Positions 26,354-35,731 of a stretch of DNA of 64,000 bases are shown in pieces (within the stretch, counting starts at the first letter, position 1; each line of letters begins with the position of its first letter). Source of the stretch: an uncultured Flavobacteriales bacterium (GTDB lineage: Bacteria; Bacteroidota; Bacteroidia; Flavobacteriales_D; Sanyastnellaceae). The position numbers and the translations under genes are program-made. Location: assembly GCA_938085105.1 (NCBI GenBank), contig CALKGK010000035.1:51655-115654 (forward strand). The letters are read 5' to 3'. The notes under the pieces were generated by a model. The model saw only the letters and a program-made list of their open reading frames with translations, did not search any database and was not told the DNA's origin.

Positions 26354-28684
26354 TCAAGCTTTAGCATGTATGGCTTCGGAATTTTTTGAAATGACGGTCT
26401 TTGGGTTTGATTGCAGCGTTTCTCCCTTGAAGAAAACAATCAGCAAGGCAGGCAGTAATAAAAGGTCTGCCAATACTGCAAAAAGAAGGGTAAGACTGAT
26501 GAGAAGTCCAATGTAAAAAGTACCTAAAAAGTCGCTCAAGATGAGTGTGAGAAATCCACCACAAAGAATAATGGATGTGATAATGATGGCTTTTCCAGTA
26601 GAAATAAATGTTCGCTTTAAGGCATACAACATAGAATGTCCTTTGCTCAACTGCAACCTTAACTTGGTCATGAAATGAATGGTGTCATCCACGGCTATTC
26701 CAAAGGCAATGGTGAAAATGATGGAGGTGCTCACTTTTAGGTCGATACCGCTATAGCCCATAATTGCACCAATCAACAATAGTGGAAAGATGTTAGGGAT
26801 GAGGCAAATGAGTACCATTTTTAGGTTTTTGAACATCAGTCCAACAATCAATGAAACAATGAAGAAGGCGATGAATAGGCCGAGTGTCATATCGGTCGCT
26901 AAGTAGCTGTTGTTATTGTCGATAAGTGTTGCTGTTCCTGTTATTCTATAGTCGAAGTACTTGGATGCGTTTGTTTCGCTTGTAAATTCTTGAAGATTTT
27001 GATTGAGTTGAGCGAATTTCTGGGCTCCCAAATCTCCAGTTTTTCCATTAATGCGGGCAATTCCCTTTTCTTGGTTTACAAAGAGCCCAAGGAGCTCCCC
27101 TTGGTTTTGACGCTCTATGATCTTTACCAAACGATCAATTTCTTTCTGAGTTTTAGGGATCTTAAAATAACGATCCTTCCCTTTGCTCGTTCGGTATGCA
27201 AGCTTGATGATTCTGGCAGGAGAGATGAGGGCACCAACTCCATAGTCGTCAATCAAATGCTGATCAATTGAGTCGATGGCCAAAAGCACTTCACGGTCAA
27301 AAATGTTGACGTCCTCTTTGAAAAGTAGGGCCATTTCAAACGGACGAGCTCCGGCAAATTCATTCTCAAAAAAGAGAAATTCTTGCTTTAACTCATCACT
27401 GTCCTTAAGATCTTCAAGGAGATAATTATTTACTTCAACCCGAGAAACGCCCAAAATGCTTAGCACAAGCACCACTGCGGAACCAATGAGAATTCCGGTT
27501 CTATTTTGTATCACCCAAAGAAAAAGGAAGCGTAACTTCTTGTTCCAAAAACTTTGAATGCTTGATTTGGCGTCAATCTTAGGCACTTTGCTTAAAATCA
27601 GAACGGCGGGCAAAAGGCTATAAGCTAAGGTGTAAGCCACAAATACGCCAATGGCGGTATATACTCCAAAATCAGAGATGGGTTGAATGGAAGAGGTGAG
27701 TAGGGTAAGGAAACCGATAGCCGTAGTGAGGCTGGTTAGAAAAGTGGCCAACCCAATTTCTTTAAAAGCAATTTTGATGGCGTCGAGTTTGTCTTTCCCT
27801 CCACGCAGTTCCTCGAAATACCTAGCAAGGACATGCACAACATCACTCATTCCAACGACAAATATGATGGTTGGAAGTACCATGAGCATCAAGTCAATTT
27901 CTTTTCCAAAAAGTTGCATGATTCCCAAAATCCAAACAACGGACAGAAGAATAACTGTGATAGGGACCCAGATTCCCCACCATGAACGGAAAGCGACAAA
28001 AAGAAACAAGACGATAAGCACGATAGAAAGGGAAACAAACACAATGAGCTCCCTTTGCATCATGGATACATAGTAGGTTTGACCGAGTGCTCTCCCGACA
28101 ATGTGCGCATCATCAAAGCCGGCGGGGTAAACCATTTCTTGGATAGCAAAGCTCAAAGTATCACACGCTTGCTTTGATAGGTACTGCTTGTGATTCACCT
28201 GAATGGCGAGCGCTTTGCCGTCTTCAGAGAAAAAGGTTCCCACCATTTCACCTCTTCCAAATACTTTTGAAGAATCTCGTTGGAGTAGGTTTTCGTCTTC
28301 TATCCTCAGTAAAGGGATTTCAAAAGGTTGACCTGAAAATGGGTCGATCAAAACGTCCTTCAGTTGGGTTGGACTAACGACCTGATTTACGTTTCGGAGT
28401 TTGGCAATTTCATTAGCGAGTGAATCTGCGCGTTGAAGAAAATCGGGTTGAAAAACCCCTTCATCGTTCACTAACCCGACGATAATGAAATCATTGTCTG
28501 TCTCGAATTCATGACGAAAAGACTTGAAGAATTCGGTATCAGGGTCATTCTGAGGAAAAAAGTTCTCAAAGTTATAATCGAATCCTAAGTCGCTAATCAA
28601 GACAAAACAAAGCGAAGTAAACAGTGCAATGATCGAGAGTGTGATCTTTGCCCCTTTGTTGTATTTTTTTTCCTTCAATTCCAC
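26354..28684 (-). CDS. RND/MMPL-type permease
   Basis: 776 residues from GTG 28682-28684. It has the twofold RND layout: TM1 at about 14-32, a large periplasmic loop to about 210, five helices with a sterol-sensing-like stretch (VVGMSDVVHVLARYFEELRG) to about 390, then a second TM at about 415, a second loop, and the last helices from about 610 with FGIAVDDTIHFMTKL. This matches hydrophobe/amphiphile and hopanoid-type MMPL exporters. There is no adjacent membrane-fusion or outer-membrane partner, so it likely works alone on lipids or small hydrophobic compounds. Substrate unknown. Confidence 0.87.
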   Translation of the reverse strand: MELKEKKYNKGAKITLSIIALFTSLCFVLISDLGFDYNFENFFPQNDPDTEFFKSFRHEFETDNDFIIVGLVNDEGVFQPDFLQRADSLANEIAKLRNVNQVVSPTQLKDVLIDPFSGQPFEIPLLRIEDENLLQRDSSKVFGRGEMVGTFFSEDGKALAIQVNHKQYLSKQACDTLSFAIQEMVYPAGFDDAHIVGRALGQTYYVSMMQRELIVFVSLSIVLIVLFLFVAFRSWWGIWVPITVILLSVVWILGIMQLFGKEIDLMLMVLPTIIFVVGMSDVVHVLARYFEELRGGKDKLDAIKIAFKEIGLATFLTSLTTAIGFLTLLTSSIQPISDFGVYTAIGVFVAYTLAYSLLPAVLILSKVPKIDAKSSIQSFWNKKLRFLFLWVIQNRTGILIGSAVVLVLSILGVSRVEVNNYLLEDLKDSDELKQEFLFFENEFAGARPFEMALLFKEDVNIFDREVLLAIDSIDQHLIDDYGVGALISPARIIKLAYRTSKGKDRYFKIPKTQKEIDRLVKIIERQNQGELLGLFVNQEKGIARINGKTGDLGAQKFAQLNQNLQEFTSETNASKYFDYRITGTATLIDNNNSYLATDMTLGLFIAFFIVSLIVGLMFKNLKMVLICLIPNIFPLLLIGAIMGYSGIDLKVSTSIIFTIAFGIAVDDTIHFMTKLRLQLSKGHSMLYALKRTFISTGKAIIITSIILCGGFLTLILSDFLGTFYIGLLISLTLLFAVLADLLLLPALLIVFFKGETLQSNPKTVISKNSEAIHAKA

Positions 28685-29081
28685 GGGCTATTAACAAGGA
28701 AGACAAAGGTAAGTTTAGGGAAGGATAAAATTATAACGAAGTTGACACGTAGCGTTGTTTTTTAAAAAAAATGGAATTGGGTTTGGTAGAGTGGTTTGAT
28801 GGAATCCGAATGGGCGCTTGTTCTTGGCAGTTGCAGTCTTGGTTTGGCTTTGAGTTTAGCAGAATTGTAAGCTATCCATTTAGGTCGCAAAATGTTTCTA
28901 TTACAGAGACTGGGACTCTTCAAGATGATTTCCCAAACCCAGATTGTTGGACCTATCCATTTAGGTCGCAAAACTTCTTGGTAGGTCAGTTCTGGGTTCT
29001 TTAGTTGATGGTTTTCCATACCCAAATCGTTGCGCCCATCCATATAGGTCGCACAATCAAGATTCCCAAAATCCGCCCTAC
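28685..29081. repeat. Intergenic repeat array B
   Basis: This gap between the RND gene and mscL has no supported gene. It contains three copies of the AGGTCGC form of the core repeat: CTATCCATTTAGGTCGCAAAA at 28872-28892 and 28953-28973, and a diverged copy at 29036-29056. Periods are 81 and 83 bp. The spacers are not alike, unlike arrays A and C. Confidence 0.85.
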
Positions 29082-29108
29082 AAAAAAGGGCGCCCTTTTG
29101 GACGCCCT
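29082..29108 (-). terminator. Terminator of mscL
   Basis: On the minus strand AGGGCG, a 10-nt loop, CGCCCT and then six T. It begins 26 bp past the mscL stop. Confidence 0.85.
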
Positions 29109-29133
29109 CAATCAATTTATCGTATCGCGGTGC

Positions 29134-29544
29134 TTATTTCTTCAACAAGTCGCGAATCTCTCCCAATAATACTTCTTCCTTAGAAGGAGCTGGAGGAGCT
29201 GCTGGTGCCGCTTCCTCTTTCTTCTTCATGTTGTTATACCCCTTAACTACTAAGAAAATACAAAAGGCAACAATGATGAAAGTAATGATGGTGTTAATGA
29301 ATACACCGTAGCCAATAACAACAGCTGCTTTTTCAACTTCTCCAGCGGCATTCAAAACTGCTGGCTGCAATTCCATTCCCAATTTTGAAAAATCTACTCC
29401 ACCCAAAGCAACACCGATTGGTGGCATGAGGATGTTATCCACAAGTGATTTGATAATGGCTCCAAAATAGGTGGCAAGGATTACCCCAACGGCCAAGTCC
29501 AAGACGTTCCCCTTGGAGATAAATGATTTGAATTCTTTTAACAT
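29134..29544 (-). CDS. mscL: Large-conductance mechanosensitive channel MscL
   Basis: 136 residues, the usual family length. TM1 is at about 14-40 (FISKGNVLDLAVGVILATYFG), followed by the periplasmic loop after MPPIGVALGGVDFSKL, TM2 at about 72-98 (GYGVFINTIITFIIVAFCIF), an Ala/Pro linker and the C-terminal helix EEVLLGEIRDLLKK that bundles the pentamer. It opens under membrane tension to release solutes on hypo-osmotic shock. The pore-lining helix carries Ala where E. coli has Gly26, and Ala where it has Lys31. It is a single gene with its own terminator. Confidence 0.97.
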   Translation of the reverse strand: MLKEFKSFISKGNVLDLAVGVILATYFGAIIKSLVDNILMPPIGVALGGVDFSKLGMELQPAVLNAAGEVEKAAVVIGYGVFINTIITFIIVAFCIFLVVKGYNNMKKKEEAAPAAPPAPSKEEVLLGEIRDLLKK

Positions 29545-29675
29545 GGTTTGAGTTTTGGTTAAGAGGAAGTCAGCCTCTTCGGTTTAAGGACGCAAATTAA
29601 TCAGAAACATGAAATAATTCGAATAATTCGAAAAATTGTTAATCGACACTTTGTCCAATTTACGCGGCGAACATC

Positions 29676-29709
29676 AAAAAAAAAGCCGCTCCCTGAATGG
29701 AAACGGCTT
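29676..29709 (-). terminator. Terminator of dnaK
   Basis: Minus strand: AAGCCGTTT, loop, AGCGGCTT followed by about seven T, starting some 20 bp past the dnaK stop. Confidence 0.85.
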
Positions 29710-29731
29710 CTTATTATTTTACAAACGAAGC

Positions 29732-31639
29732 TTACTTTTCGTCTTTTACTTCTTCAAAGTCAACGTCAGTTACTTCTTCGTCACCGCTCTGACCAGCTTC
29801 TCCTTGTGCAGAAGCATCATCGCCACCGGCTGCTTGTTGAGCGTTGTACATGTCTTGACTCGCCGCTTGGAATGCAGTGTTGAGTTTTTCCATGTCCGCC
29901 TTAATCGCATCCAAATCTTTCGATTCATGAGATTTCTTCAAGGCCGCAAGCGCTTCTTCAATCGGCTGCTTTTTATCTTCAGGAAGCTTCTCTCCAAACT
30001 CTTTCAAGTTCTTCTCTGTTTGGAAAATTAAGCTGTCTGCCTGATTCACAACGTCCACCGCTTCTTTCGCAGCTTTGTCCTTCTCGGCATTGGCTTCCGC
30101 TTCTTTCTTCATTTTCTCGATTTCCTCATCGCTCAAACCAGAAGATGCCTCAATTCGAATGGATTGCTCCTTGTTCGTGGCTTTGTCTTTGGCAGTAACG
30201 TTGATGATTCCATTCGCATCAATGTCAAAGGTCACTTCAATTTGAGGAACTCCTCTAGGCGCTGGTGGAATTGAATCCAAGTGAAACTTACCAATCGAAC
30301 GGTTGTCAGCTGCCATAGCACGCTCACCTTGAACAACATGGATTTCTACTGATGGCTGATTGTCTGCCGCAGTGGAGAATGTTTCCGATTTCTTGGTAGG
30401 GATGGTCGTGTTCGCGTCAATCAACTTCGTAAACACTCCACCCATGGTTTCAATACCCAATGAAAGTGGTGTCACATCCAAAAGAAGAACGTCTTTCACT
30501 TCTCCAGTGAGCACTCCTCCTTGAATGGCTGCTCCAATGGCAACAACTTCATCCGGATTCACTCCCTTGCTCGGCTCTTTTCCAAAGTAGGCTTTCACTG
30601 CGTCTTGTACTGCAGGAATTCGGGTAGATCCACCTACAAGGATAACTTCGTCGATGTCTGACTTCGATAAGCCTGCCGCTTTCATTGCTGTTTCACAAGG
30701 CTCAATCGAACGCTTGATCAAGTTGTCAGCCAATTGCTCAAACTTCGAGCGACTCAATGAACGTACCAAGTGCTTTGGAATTCCATCCACTGGCATGATG
30801 TAAGGTAGGTTGATTTCTGTTGAAGTGGTGCTCGATAGCTCAATTTTTGCTTTCTCAGCAGCTTCTTTCAAACGTTGCAGGGCCATTGGATCTTTTGAAA
30901 GGTCCAAACCTCCGTTTTCGTTTTTGAATTCTTCAACCAACCACTCAATGATAAGTTGGTCAAAATCATCACCACCCAAGTGAGTATCACCGTCAGTAGA
31001 CAATACTTCAAATACGCCGTCACCCAATTCAAGAATCGATACATCATGTGTTCCACCTCCAAGGTCGAAAACAACGATTTTTTGATCGATTGATTTTTTA
31101 TCCATTCCATAAGCCAAGGCCGCAGCGGTTGGCTCATTGATGATTCTTTTCACTTTCAATCCTGCAATTTCTCCTGCTTCTTTGGTCGCTTGACGCTGTG
31201 CATCATTGAAGTATGCAGGTACAGTAATTACCGCTTCAGAGACGTCCTGACCGAGGTAGTCCTCTGCAGTTTTCTTCATTTTCTGAAGAACCATGGCAGA
31301 GATTTCCTGCGGCGAATACATGCGATCGTCGATCTGAACACGCGGAGTGTCGTTATCGCCTTTCACTACTTTATAAGGTACTCTGTTCGCTTCTTTTTGA
31401 GTCTCACTAAATGTAGAGCCCATGAAACGTTTGATTGAGAAAATGGTTTTCTCTGGATTGGTGATGGCCTGACGCTTCGCCGGGTCACCTACTTTACGCT
31501 CGCCACCTTCAACAAATGCTACAATAGATGGTGTGGTGCGTCGTCCTTCACTGTTGGTGATTACAACGGGCTCATTCCCCTCCATTACAGATACACAAGA
31601 ATTGGTAGTTCCGAGGTCGATTCCGATTATCTTACTCAT
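29732..31639 (-). CDS. dnaK: Chaperone DnaK (Hsp70)
   Basis: 635 residues from ATG. The N-terminal ATPase opens with [17 protein letters not shown] and includes [20 protein letters not shown], the second phosphate loop [14 protein letters not shown] and [12 protein letters not shown]. The linker [19 protein letters not shown] leads to the substrate-binding beta domain, and the C-terminal lid is Ala/Gly-rich and ends [15 protein letters not shown]. It works with DnaJ and GrpE in folding and stress response. Neither partner is in the window, so dnaK stands alone. It is divergent from the ligase-associated exonuclease, with a shared 184-bp upstream region. Confidence 0.98.
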   Translation of the reverse strand: MSKIIGIDLGTTNSCVSVMEGNEPVVITNSEGRRTTPSIVAFVEGGERKVGDPAKRQAITNPEKTIFSIKRFMGSTFSETQKEANRVPYKVVKGDNDTPRVQIDDRMYSPQEISAMVLQKMKKTAEDYLGQDVSEAVITVPAYFNDAQRQATKEAGEIAGLKVKRIINEPTAAALAYGMDKKSIDQKIVVFDLGGGTHDVSILELGDGVFEVLSTDGDTHLGGDDFDQLIIEWLVEEFKNENGGLDLSKDPMALQRLKEAAEKAKIELSSTTSTEINLPYIMPVDGIPKHLVRSLSRSKFEQLADNLIKRSIEPCETAMKAAGLSKSDIDEVILVGGSTRIPAVQDAVKAYFGKEPSKGVNPDEVVAIGAAIQGGVLTGEVKDVLLLDVTPLSLGIETMGGVFTKLIDANTTIPTKKSETFSTAADNQPSVEIHVVQGERAMAADNRSIGKFHLDSIPPAPRGVPQIEVTFDIDANGIINVTAKDKATNKEQSIRIEASSGLSDEEIEKMKKEAEANAEKDKAAKEAVDVVNQADSLIFQTEKNLKEFGEKLPEDKKQPIEEALAALKKSHESKDLDAIKADMEKLNTAFQAASQDMYNAQQAAGGDDASAQGEAGQSGDEEVTDVDFEEVKDEK

Positions 31640-31769
31640 TATAATTGCTTTTGTGAATTTCTAATTTCATTCCCCCTAACTCAATTCATGTGCCATGGAC
31701 TTTTTGCCTTCTTTTTGCGAAATATTGACATTCATTTGCTGACAATCATGGCGATGGAGAGCATTTTTA

Positions 31770-31792
31770 CTGACATTTTGACGATTTGTCAG
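31770..31792. promoter_or_regulatory. Inverted repeat CTGACA-N11-TGTCAG
   Basis: A perfect 6-bp inverted repeat between the divergent dnaK and exonuclease starts. Two more TGACA/TGTCA boxes lie within 50 bp (around 31726 and 31740). It could be an operator for one or both genes. It does not match CIRCE. Confidence 0.3.
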
Positions 31793-31823
31793 AACCACAA
31801 AGCTTGTCGGCGGTTATCTTTTC

Positions 31824-32840
31824 ATGTCATTGATCGAATTTAAAGAAGAAGGCCTCTTCTGCCCAAGAGCCAATGTGTATATCGACCCTTGGAAACCGGT
31901 AGCCAAGGCCATCATTACCCATGCCCATGCAGACCACTCCAGATATGGTATGAAAAACTACCTCGCCCACCCGTGGAGTATCCCAGTGATGAAGCATCGC
32001 TTGGGGCAGGACATCAATACACAGGCTTTGGATTTTCATCAGAGCATTTCAATGAATGGGGTGAAGATCATGCTCCATCCTGCCGGACACATTCCCGGTT
32101 CTGCTCAAGTAAGTTTGGAGTACAAGGGTGAAAAATGGGTCGTTAGTGGTGATTATAAATTGGAGAATGATGGAATTTCAACGCCTTTTGAACCAGTACC
32201 CTGCACCCATTTCGTAACGGAGTCTACTTTTGGTTTGCCCGTTTTTGATTGGCCCGAAGAAGAGGTGTTGGAAGAACAGATGCACCGCTGGCGAGCGTCT
32301 TTGGTAGAAAGTCAAAAAGTAGGGGTCGTCTATGCCTATGCCCTCGGAAAAGCTCAACGCGTGATGAAAACCATGGCAAATACAGGAGCCCGAATTTTCA
32401 CCCATGCGGCTGTGGAGCGAACCAATGAATGCCTCGAACATAACATTGAACTTCCAGATCGAACAGAATTCAATTCAGACTTAAAAAAAGAAGAACTACA
32501 AGGAAACATTATCATCGCAACTCCAGGTTCAATGGGGGCGAGGTGGACCAAGAAAATCGGTCCGCACGAGACGGCTTCAGTGAGCGGTTGGATGAGAATG
32601 CGCGGTACGAGAAGAAGGTCCAATGTGGATATGGGATTCGTGATGTCCGACCATGCCGACTGGAAAGGATTGAATACTGCGGTTAAGATGACAGGGGCTG
32701 AAAAGGTGTTCGTTACCCACGGCTACACGGAGGTGTATTCAAAATGGATCAATAGCCAAGGGATCAATGCCGAGGTGGTGAAAACAGCTTTTGGCGACGA
32801 GAAGGAAGAACAGAACGAGGAGCAAAAGGAACTTAAATAA
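31824..32840 (+). CDS. Ligase-associated DNA exonuclease (MBL fold)
   Basis: 338 residues. A metallo-beta-lactamase/beta-CASP type nuclease: THAHADHSRYG near residue 32 gives the HxHxDH metal motif, HPAGHIPGSAQV near 84, SGDYKLE near 109, and YALGKAQRVMK and SDHADWKGL further on. The start of the chain (FKEEGLFCPRANVYIDPWKP) is typical of the exonuclease of the bacterial ligase-associated DNA repair set, whose other members are an ATP-dependent ligase and an Lhr-type helicase. The ligase follows directly. The helicase lies at 48.7 kb. Processing of DNA ends before ligation is the inferred role. Confidence 0.92.
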   Translation: MSLIEFKEEGLFCPRANVYIDPWKPVAKAIITHAHADHSRYGMKNYLAHPWSIPVMKHRLGQDINTQALDFHQSISMNGVKIMLHPAGHIPGSAQVSLEYKGEKWVVSGDYKLENDGISTPFEPVPCTHFVTESTFGLPVFDWPEEEVLEEQMHRWRASLVESQKVGVVYAYALGKAQRVMKTMANTGARIFTHAAVERTNECLEHNIELPDRTEFNSDLKKEELQGNIIIATPGSMGARWTKKIGPHETASVSGWMRMRGTRRRSNVDMGFVMSDHADWKGLNTAVKMTGAEKVFVTHGYTEVYSKWINSQGINAEVVKTAFGDEKEEQNEEQKELK

Positions 32841-32859
32841 CTCATCTAAACAAGGTGCA

Positions 32860-34824
32860 TTGAAAAATTTTGTAACTCTTATTCAACAGATCGAGTCCCA
32901 AAGCTCAAGCAAAAAGAGAATCGATGCCTTGGTGGAATTCTTTGAAAAGAGTGAACCTGCTGACCGACTCTGGTGCATTGCCCTTTTTACGGGAAAACGT
33001 CCAAAAAGAGCGGTAAAGAATGCCTTGCTGAAATCTTGGTGTGCAGAGCTCGCTCAGTTGGATGACTGGCTTTTTGAAGAGAGCTATCATGTCGTGGGAG
33101 ATCTGGCCGAAACCATGGCGCTGCTCGTTCCGTTCGATGGCGCTGGCGGACTAAAAAGCAAGCTCAATGAGCAAATAAAGGCCCTGCTTCCAATGAAGAA
33201 CTTCAACGAAGAAGAACAAAAAGAACAGGTGCTCGCCGTATGGAAGAATTCCAATCATTTCGAACGTTTTGTTTTCAATAAACTGCTCACTGGTGGTTGG
33301 AGAATTGGTGTTGCAAAGAAGAACTTGATTAAAGCTTTGGCTATTTTTAGCGGGCAAGATGAGACTGCCGTGGCACACCGACTCATGGGCAATTGGGATC
33401 CGAGCACGACAACTTACCATGAGTTGATGGAAAGCGATATGGATGAAAATCTTGCCCGACCCTATCCTTTCTACCTTGCCTATTCCCTGGAAAATGACCT
33501 AAAGCCTGAAATGAACCTCAAGGATTGGCAGTTTGAATGGAAATGGGATGGCATTCGCGGACAAATCGTCAAAAGGGGAGGAGAGTGCTTTGTGTGGACG
33601 AGGGGAGAAGAACTGGTGAGTGAGAAATACCCAGAACTGATGGAATTGGGAGCTCATTTGGAAGATGGGACGGTGCTCGATGGTGAAATTGTGGTGCACG
33701 ATGGTGCTTCCGTTCTGCCATTTCAATTGCTTCAAACCCGAATTTCAAGAAAAACATTGCCCAAAAAACTGCTTGCTCAAGCTCCGGTGAAATTCATTGC
33801 TTACGATCAGCTTGAGGCGAACGGAGAGGATATTCGAGCGCTGACTTTGGAAGAACGCCGACGTCAACTCATCAGAACAACAAAAAAATGTTCATCAAAA
33901 GAGCTTTTACTTTCGGAGTCGATTGAGCTCAAAACGTGGCAAGATTATGAAGATTTGAGGTTGAGGAGTAGGGCGTTTCGGGCGGAAGGCTTCATGCTGA
34001 AAAGAAAAACGAGTCCGTACGAAGATGGAAGGAAAAAGGGAAATTGGTGGAAATGGAAACTGGACCCTCTCAGCATTGATGCAGTTTTGATTTATGCAAT
34101 GAGGGGGCACGGAAGAAGGGCAAACCTCTTTACCGATTATACCTTCGCCGTTTGGCAAGGGGAGGAGTTGGTCCCTTTCGCGAAGGCATATTCTGGCTTA
34201 ACAGATGCTGAATTCAAGGAGGTGGACAGCTTCGTGAAAAAGAACACAGTAGATAAATTTGGTCCGGTTCGAAGCGTGAAACCCGAATTGGTTTTCGAAC
34301 TGGCTTTTGAGGGCATTGCCCATTCGTCCCGACACAAAAGTGGAATTGCTCTTCGCTTTCCCCGGATGGCGAGATGGCGCAAAGACAAAACAGCTCAAGA
34401 AGCGAATTCTCTTGAAGATTTACGAACTTTGCTTCAACTATATGAACAACAACCATCCCGAACAATGAGCCCAAAATCACACCTGATTCAACTGGTCCAA
34501 GTAGTGAAGGCCGATGAGAATATCGATGCCGCAGAATTGAAAATCATCCAAGATTATGCGAAAAAGCACGACCTCTCGATTGAAGATGCCTTGAATGACG
34601 AGCTGCCTCAAATGGAAAAGGGCGACGGACTAAAATCGTGGTACCACCTCCTTTATACTTGCCTTGCTGACGGAGAAATTTGCCCCAGTGAGTCGGCCAG
34701 CCTTATGGAAATTGGTGTGAACATGGGACTGGATGTAAGCGCGCTTCGAAAGGTGATTGAACTCAGTCACCAAAACGGAACGGTGCCGTTGACAGATGAG
34801 GAACTGAATGCGGTTCTCGACTAA
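32860..34824 (+). CDS. ATP-dependent DNA ligase with C-terminal TerB-like domain
   Basis: 654 residues from TTG 32860, where homology begins (KNFVTLIQQIE). A TTG at 32791 would overlap the exonuclease by 50 bp and add a basic, unlikely N-tail. Residues 1-200 form the ligase N-domain. Lys228 in EWKWDGIRG is the AMP-accepting lysine. TVLDGEIVVHD, EGFMLKRKTSPYEDGR and WWKWKLDP are further nucleotidyltransferase motifs, and VFELAFEGI and RFPRMARWRKDK close the OB-fold. Ligases of this set normally end near residue 535 (LLQLYEQQ). Here the frame continues for about 119 residues with two TerB-like halves (VVKADENIDAAELKII and LADGEICPSESASLM). An in-frame ATG at 34465 could also give a separate TerB-like protein. 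Confidence 0.9.
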   Translation: MKNFVTLIQQIESQSSSKKRIDALVEFFEKSEPADRLWCIALFTGKRPKRAVKNALLKSWCAELAQLDDWLFEESYHVVGDLAETMALLVPFDGAGGLKSKLNEQIKALLPMKNFNEEEQKEQVLAVWKNSNHFERFVFNKLLTGGWRIGVAKKNLIKALAIFSGQDETAVAHRLMGNWDPSTTTYHELMESDMDENLARPYPFYLAYSLENDLKPEMNLKDWQFEWKWDGIRGQIVKRGGECFVWTRGEELVSEKYPELMELGAHLEDGTVLDGEIVVHDGASVLPFQLLQTRISRKTLPKKLLAQAPVKFIAYDQLEANGEDIRALTLEERRRQLIRTTKKCSSKELLLSESIELKTWQDYEDLRLRSRAFRAEGFMLKRKTSPYEDGRKKGNWWKWKLDPLSIDAVLIYAMRGHGRRANLFTDYTFAVWQGEELVPFAKAYSGLTDAEFKEVDSFVKKNTVDKFGPVRSVKPELVFELAFEGIAHSSRHKSGIALRFPRMARWRKDKTAQEANSLEDLRTLLQLYEQQPSRTMSPKSHLIQLVQVVKADENIDAAELKIIQDYAKKHDLSIEDALNDELPQMEKGDGLKSWYHLLYTCLADGEICPSESASLMEIGVNMGLDVSALRKVIELSHQNGTVPLTDEELNAVLD

Positions 34825-35607
34825 ATGATAAAACGGAGGCGATATCGAGATCAAATGGGAAAAATATTGGAGTTGAAGCAAACTCCAAAAAGAGTGGTTT
34901 CCCTGGTTCCGAGCATCACGGAATTTCTTTTTGATCTGGATCTTGTGCCCCTTGGAGTGACGAAGTTCTGTGTTCACCCCGCTGATGCTCGCAAGCGCTC
35001 TAAAGTCATCGGTGGAACAAAAAATCCGAAGGTCGACCATATTCTTTCGCTTCAGCCAGATCTCATCATCGCCAACAAAGAAGAAAACCGCCAAGAAGAT
35101 ATTAATGCCTTAAATGAGCAGTGTCCGGTTTATGTAAGTGATGTGCCTACGGTGGAGAGCGCTTTGGAGATGATGCTGGCGTTGGGTGAAATCTTGGAAA
35201 GGTCGTCTAAAAGCCAAATGATCTGCGATGAGATCCGATCCAAATGGAGTCAAATTCCGCAGAACGAAGAGAAAACAGTGGTCTATTTGATTTGGAAAGA
35301 TCCATACATGGCGGCCGGCAATGATACCTATATTCACGATGTGATCCATCGTTTGTCTTGGACGAATGCCATCAATTCCCCCCGCTACCCTCAAATATCC
35401 TTAGAAGAAGTGGAGTCCATCAGTCCAGATCTCGTTCTCCTTTCTTCCGAACCCTTTCCCTTCAAAGAGAAACACATTGCTGAACTCAGTACAAATCTTC
35501 CTCATTCCAAAGTGATTTTGGTGGATGGTGAGGCTTTCTCTTGGTACGGGTCAAGAATGCTGCCCGCACTTGAATACTTCTCGAAGTTACATGGTGAGGT
35601 ATTTTGA
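34825..35607 (+). CDS. BtuF-like helical-backbone metal receptor, no signal peptide
   Basis: 260 residues, with ATG immediately after the ligase stop. RVVSLVPSITEFLFDLDLV near residue 23, GGTKNPKVDHILSLQPDLII near 63, AGNDTYIHDVI near 155 and SPDLVLLSSEPFPF near 198 match periplasmic binding proteins for cobalamin or siderophores. No hydrophobic export signal or lipobox precedes them: the N-terminus is MIKRRRYRDQMGKIL. Either it is cytoplasmic or it is exported by an unseen route. No permease or ATPase genes are near. Confidence 0.85.
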   Translation: MIKRRRYRDQMGKILELKQTPKRVVSLVPSITEFLFDLDLVPLGVTKFCVHPADARKRSKVIGGTKNPKVDHILSLQPDLIIANKEENRQEDINALNEQCPVYVSDVPTVESALEMMLALGEILERSSKSQMICDEIRSKWSQIPQNEEKTVVYLIWKDPYMAAGNDTYIHDVIHRLSWTNAINSPRYPQISLEEVESISPDLVLLSSEPFPFKEKHIAELSTNLPHSKVILVDGEAFSWYGSRMLPALEYFSKLHGEVF

Positions 35608-35731
35608 AAAGTGTTTTTTAACAGAATGTAAACCATCATTTTCGAAAAGAACAAAATATAATTCGACATTTGCCTCAGTCCCAAGTTCCCCCCTTATGAT
35701 TACCTTTAAGGTCGCCTTCGAGCACTTAAAT

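Noticed and set aside
28762..29115. 117-residue minus-strand open frame
   Set aside because: It is the translation of repeat array B plus the mscL terminator; no start context and no domain.
32791..32859. TTG start of the ligase inside the exonuclease gene
   Set aside because: It adds 23 basic residues; homology begins at the TTG at 32860.
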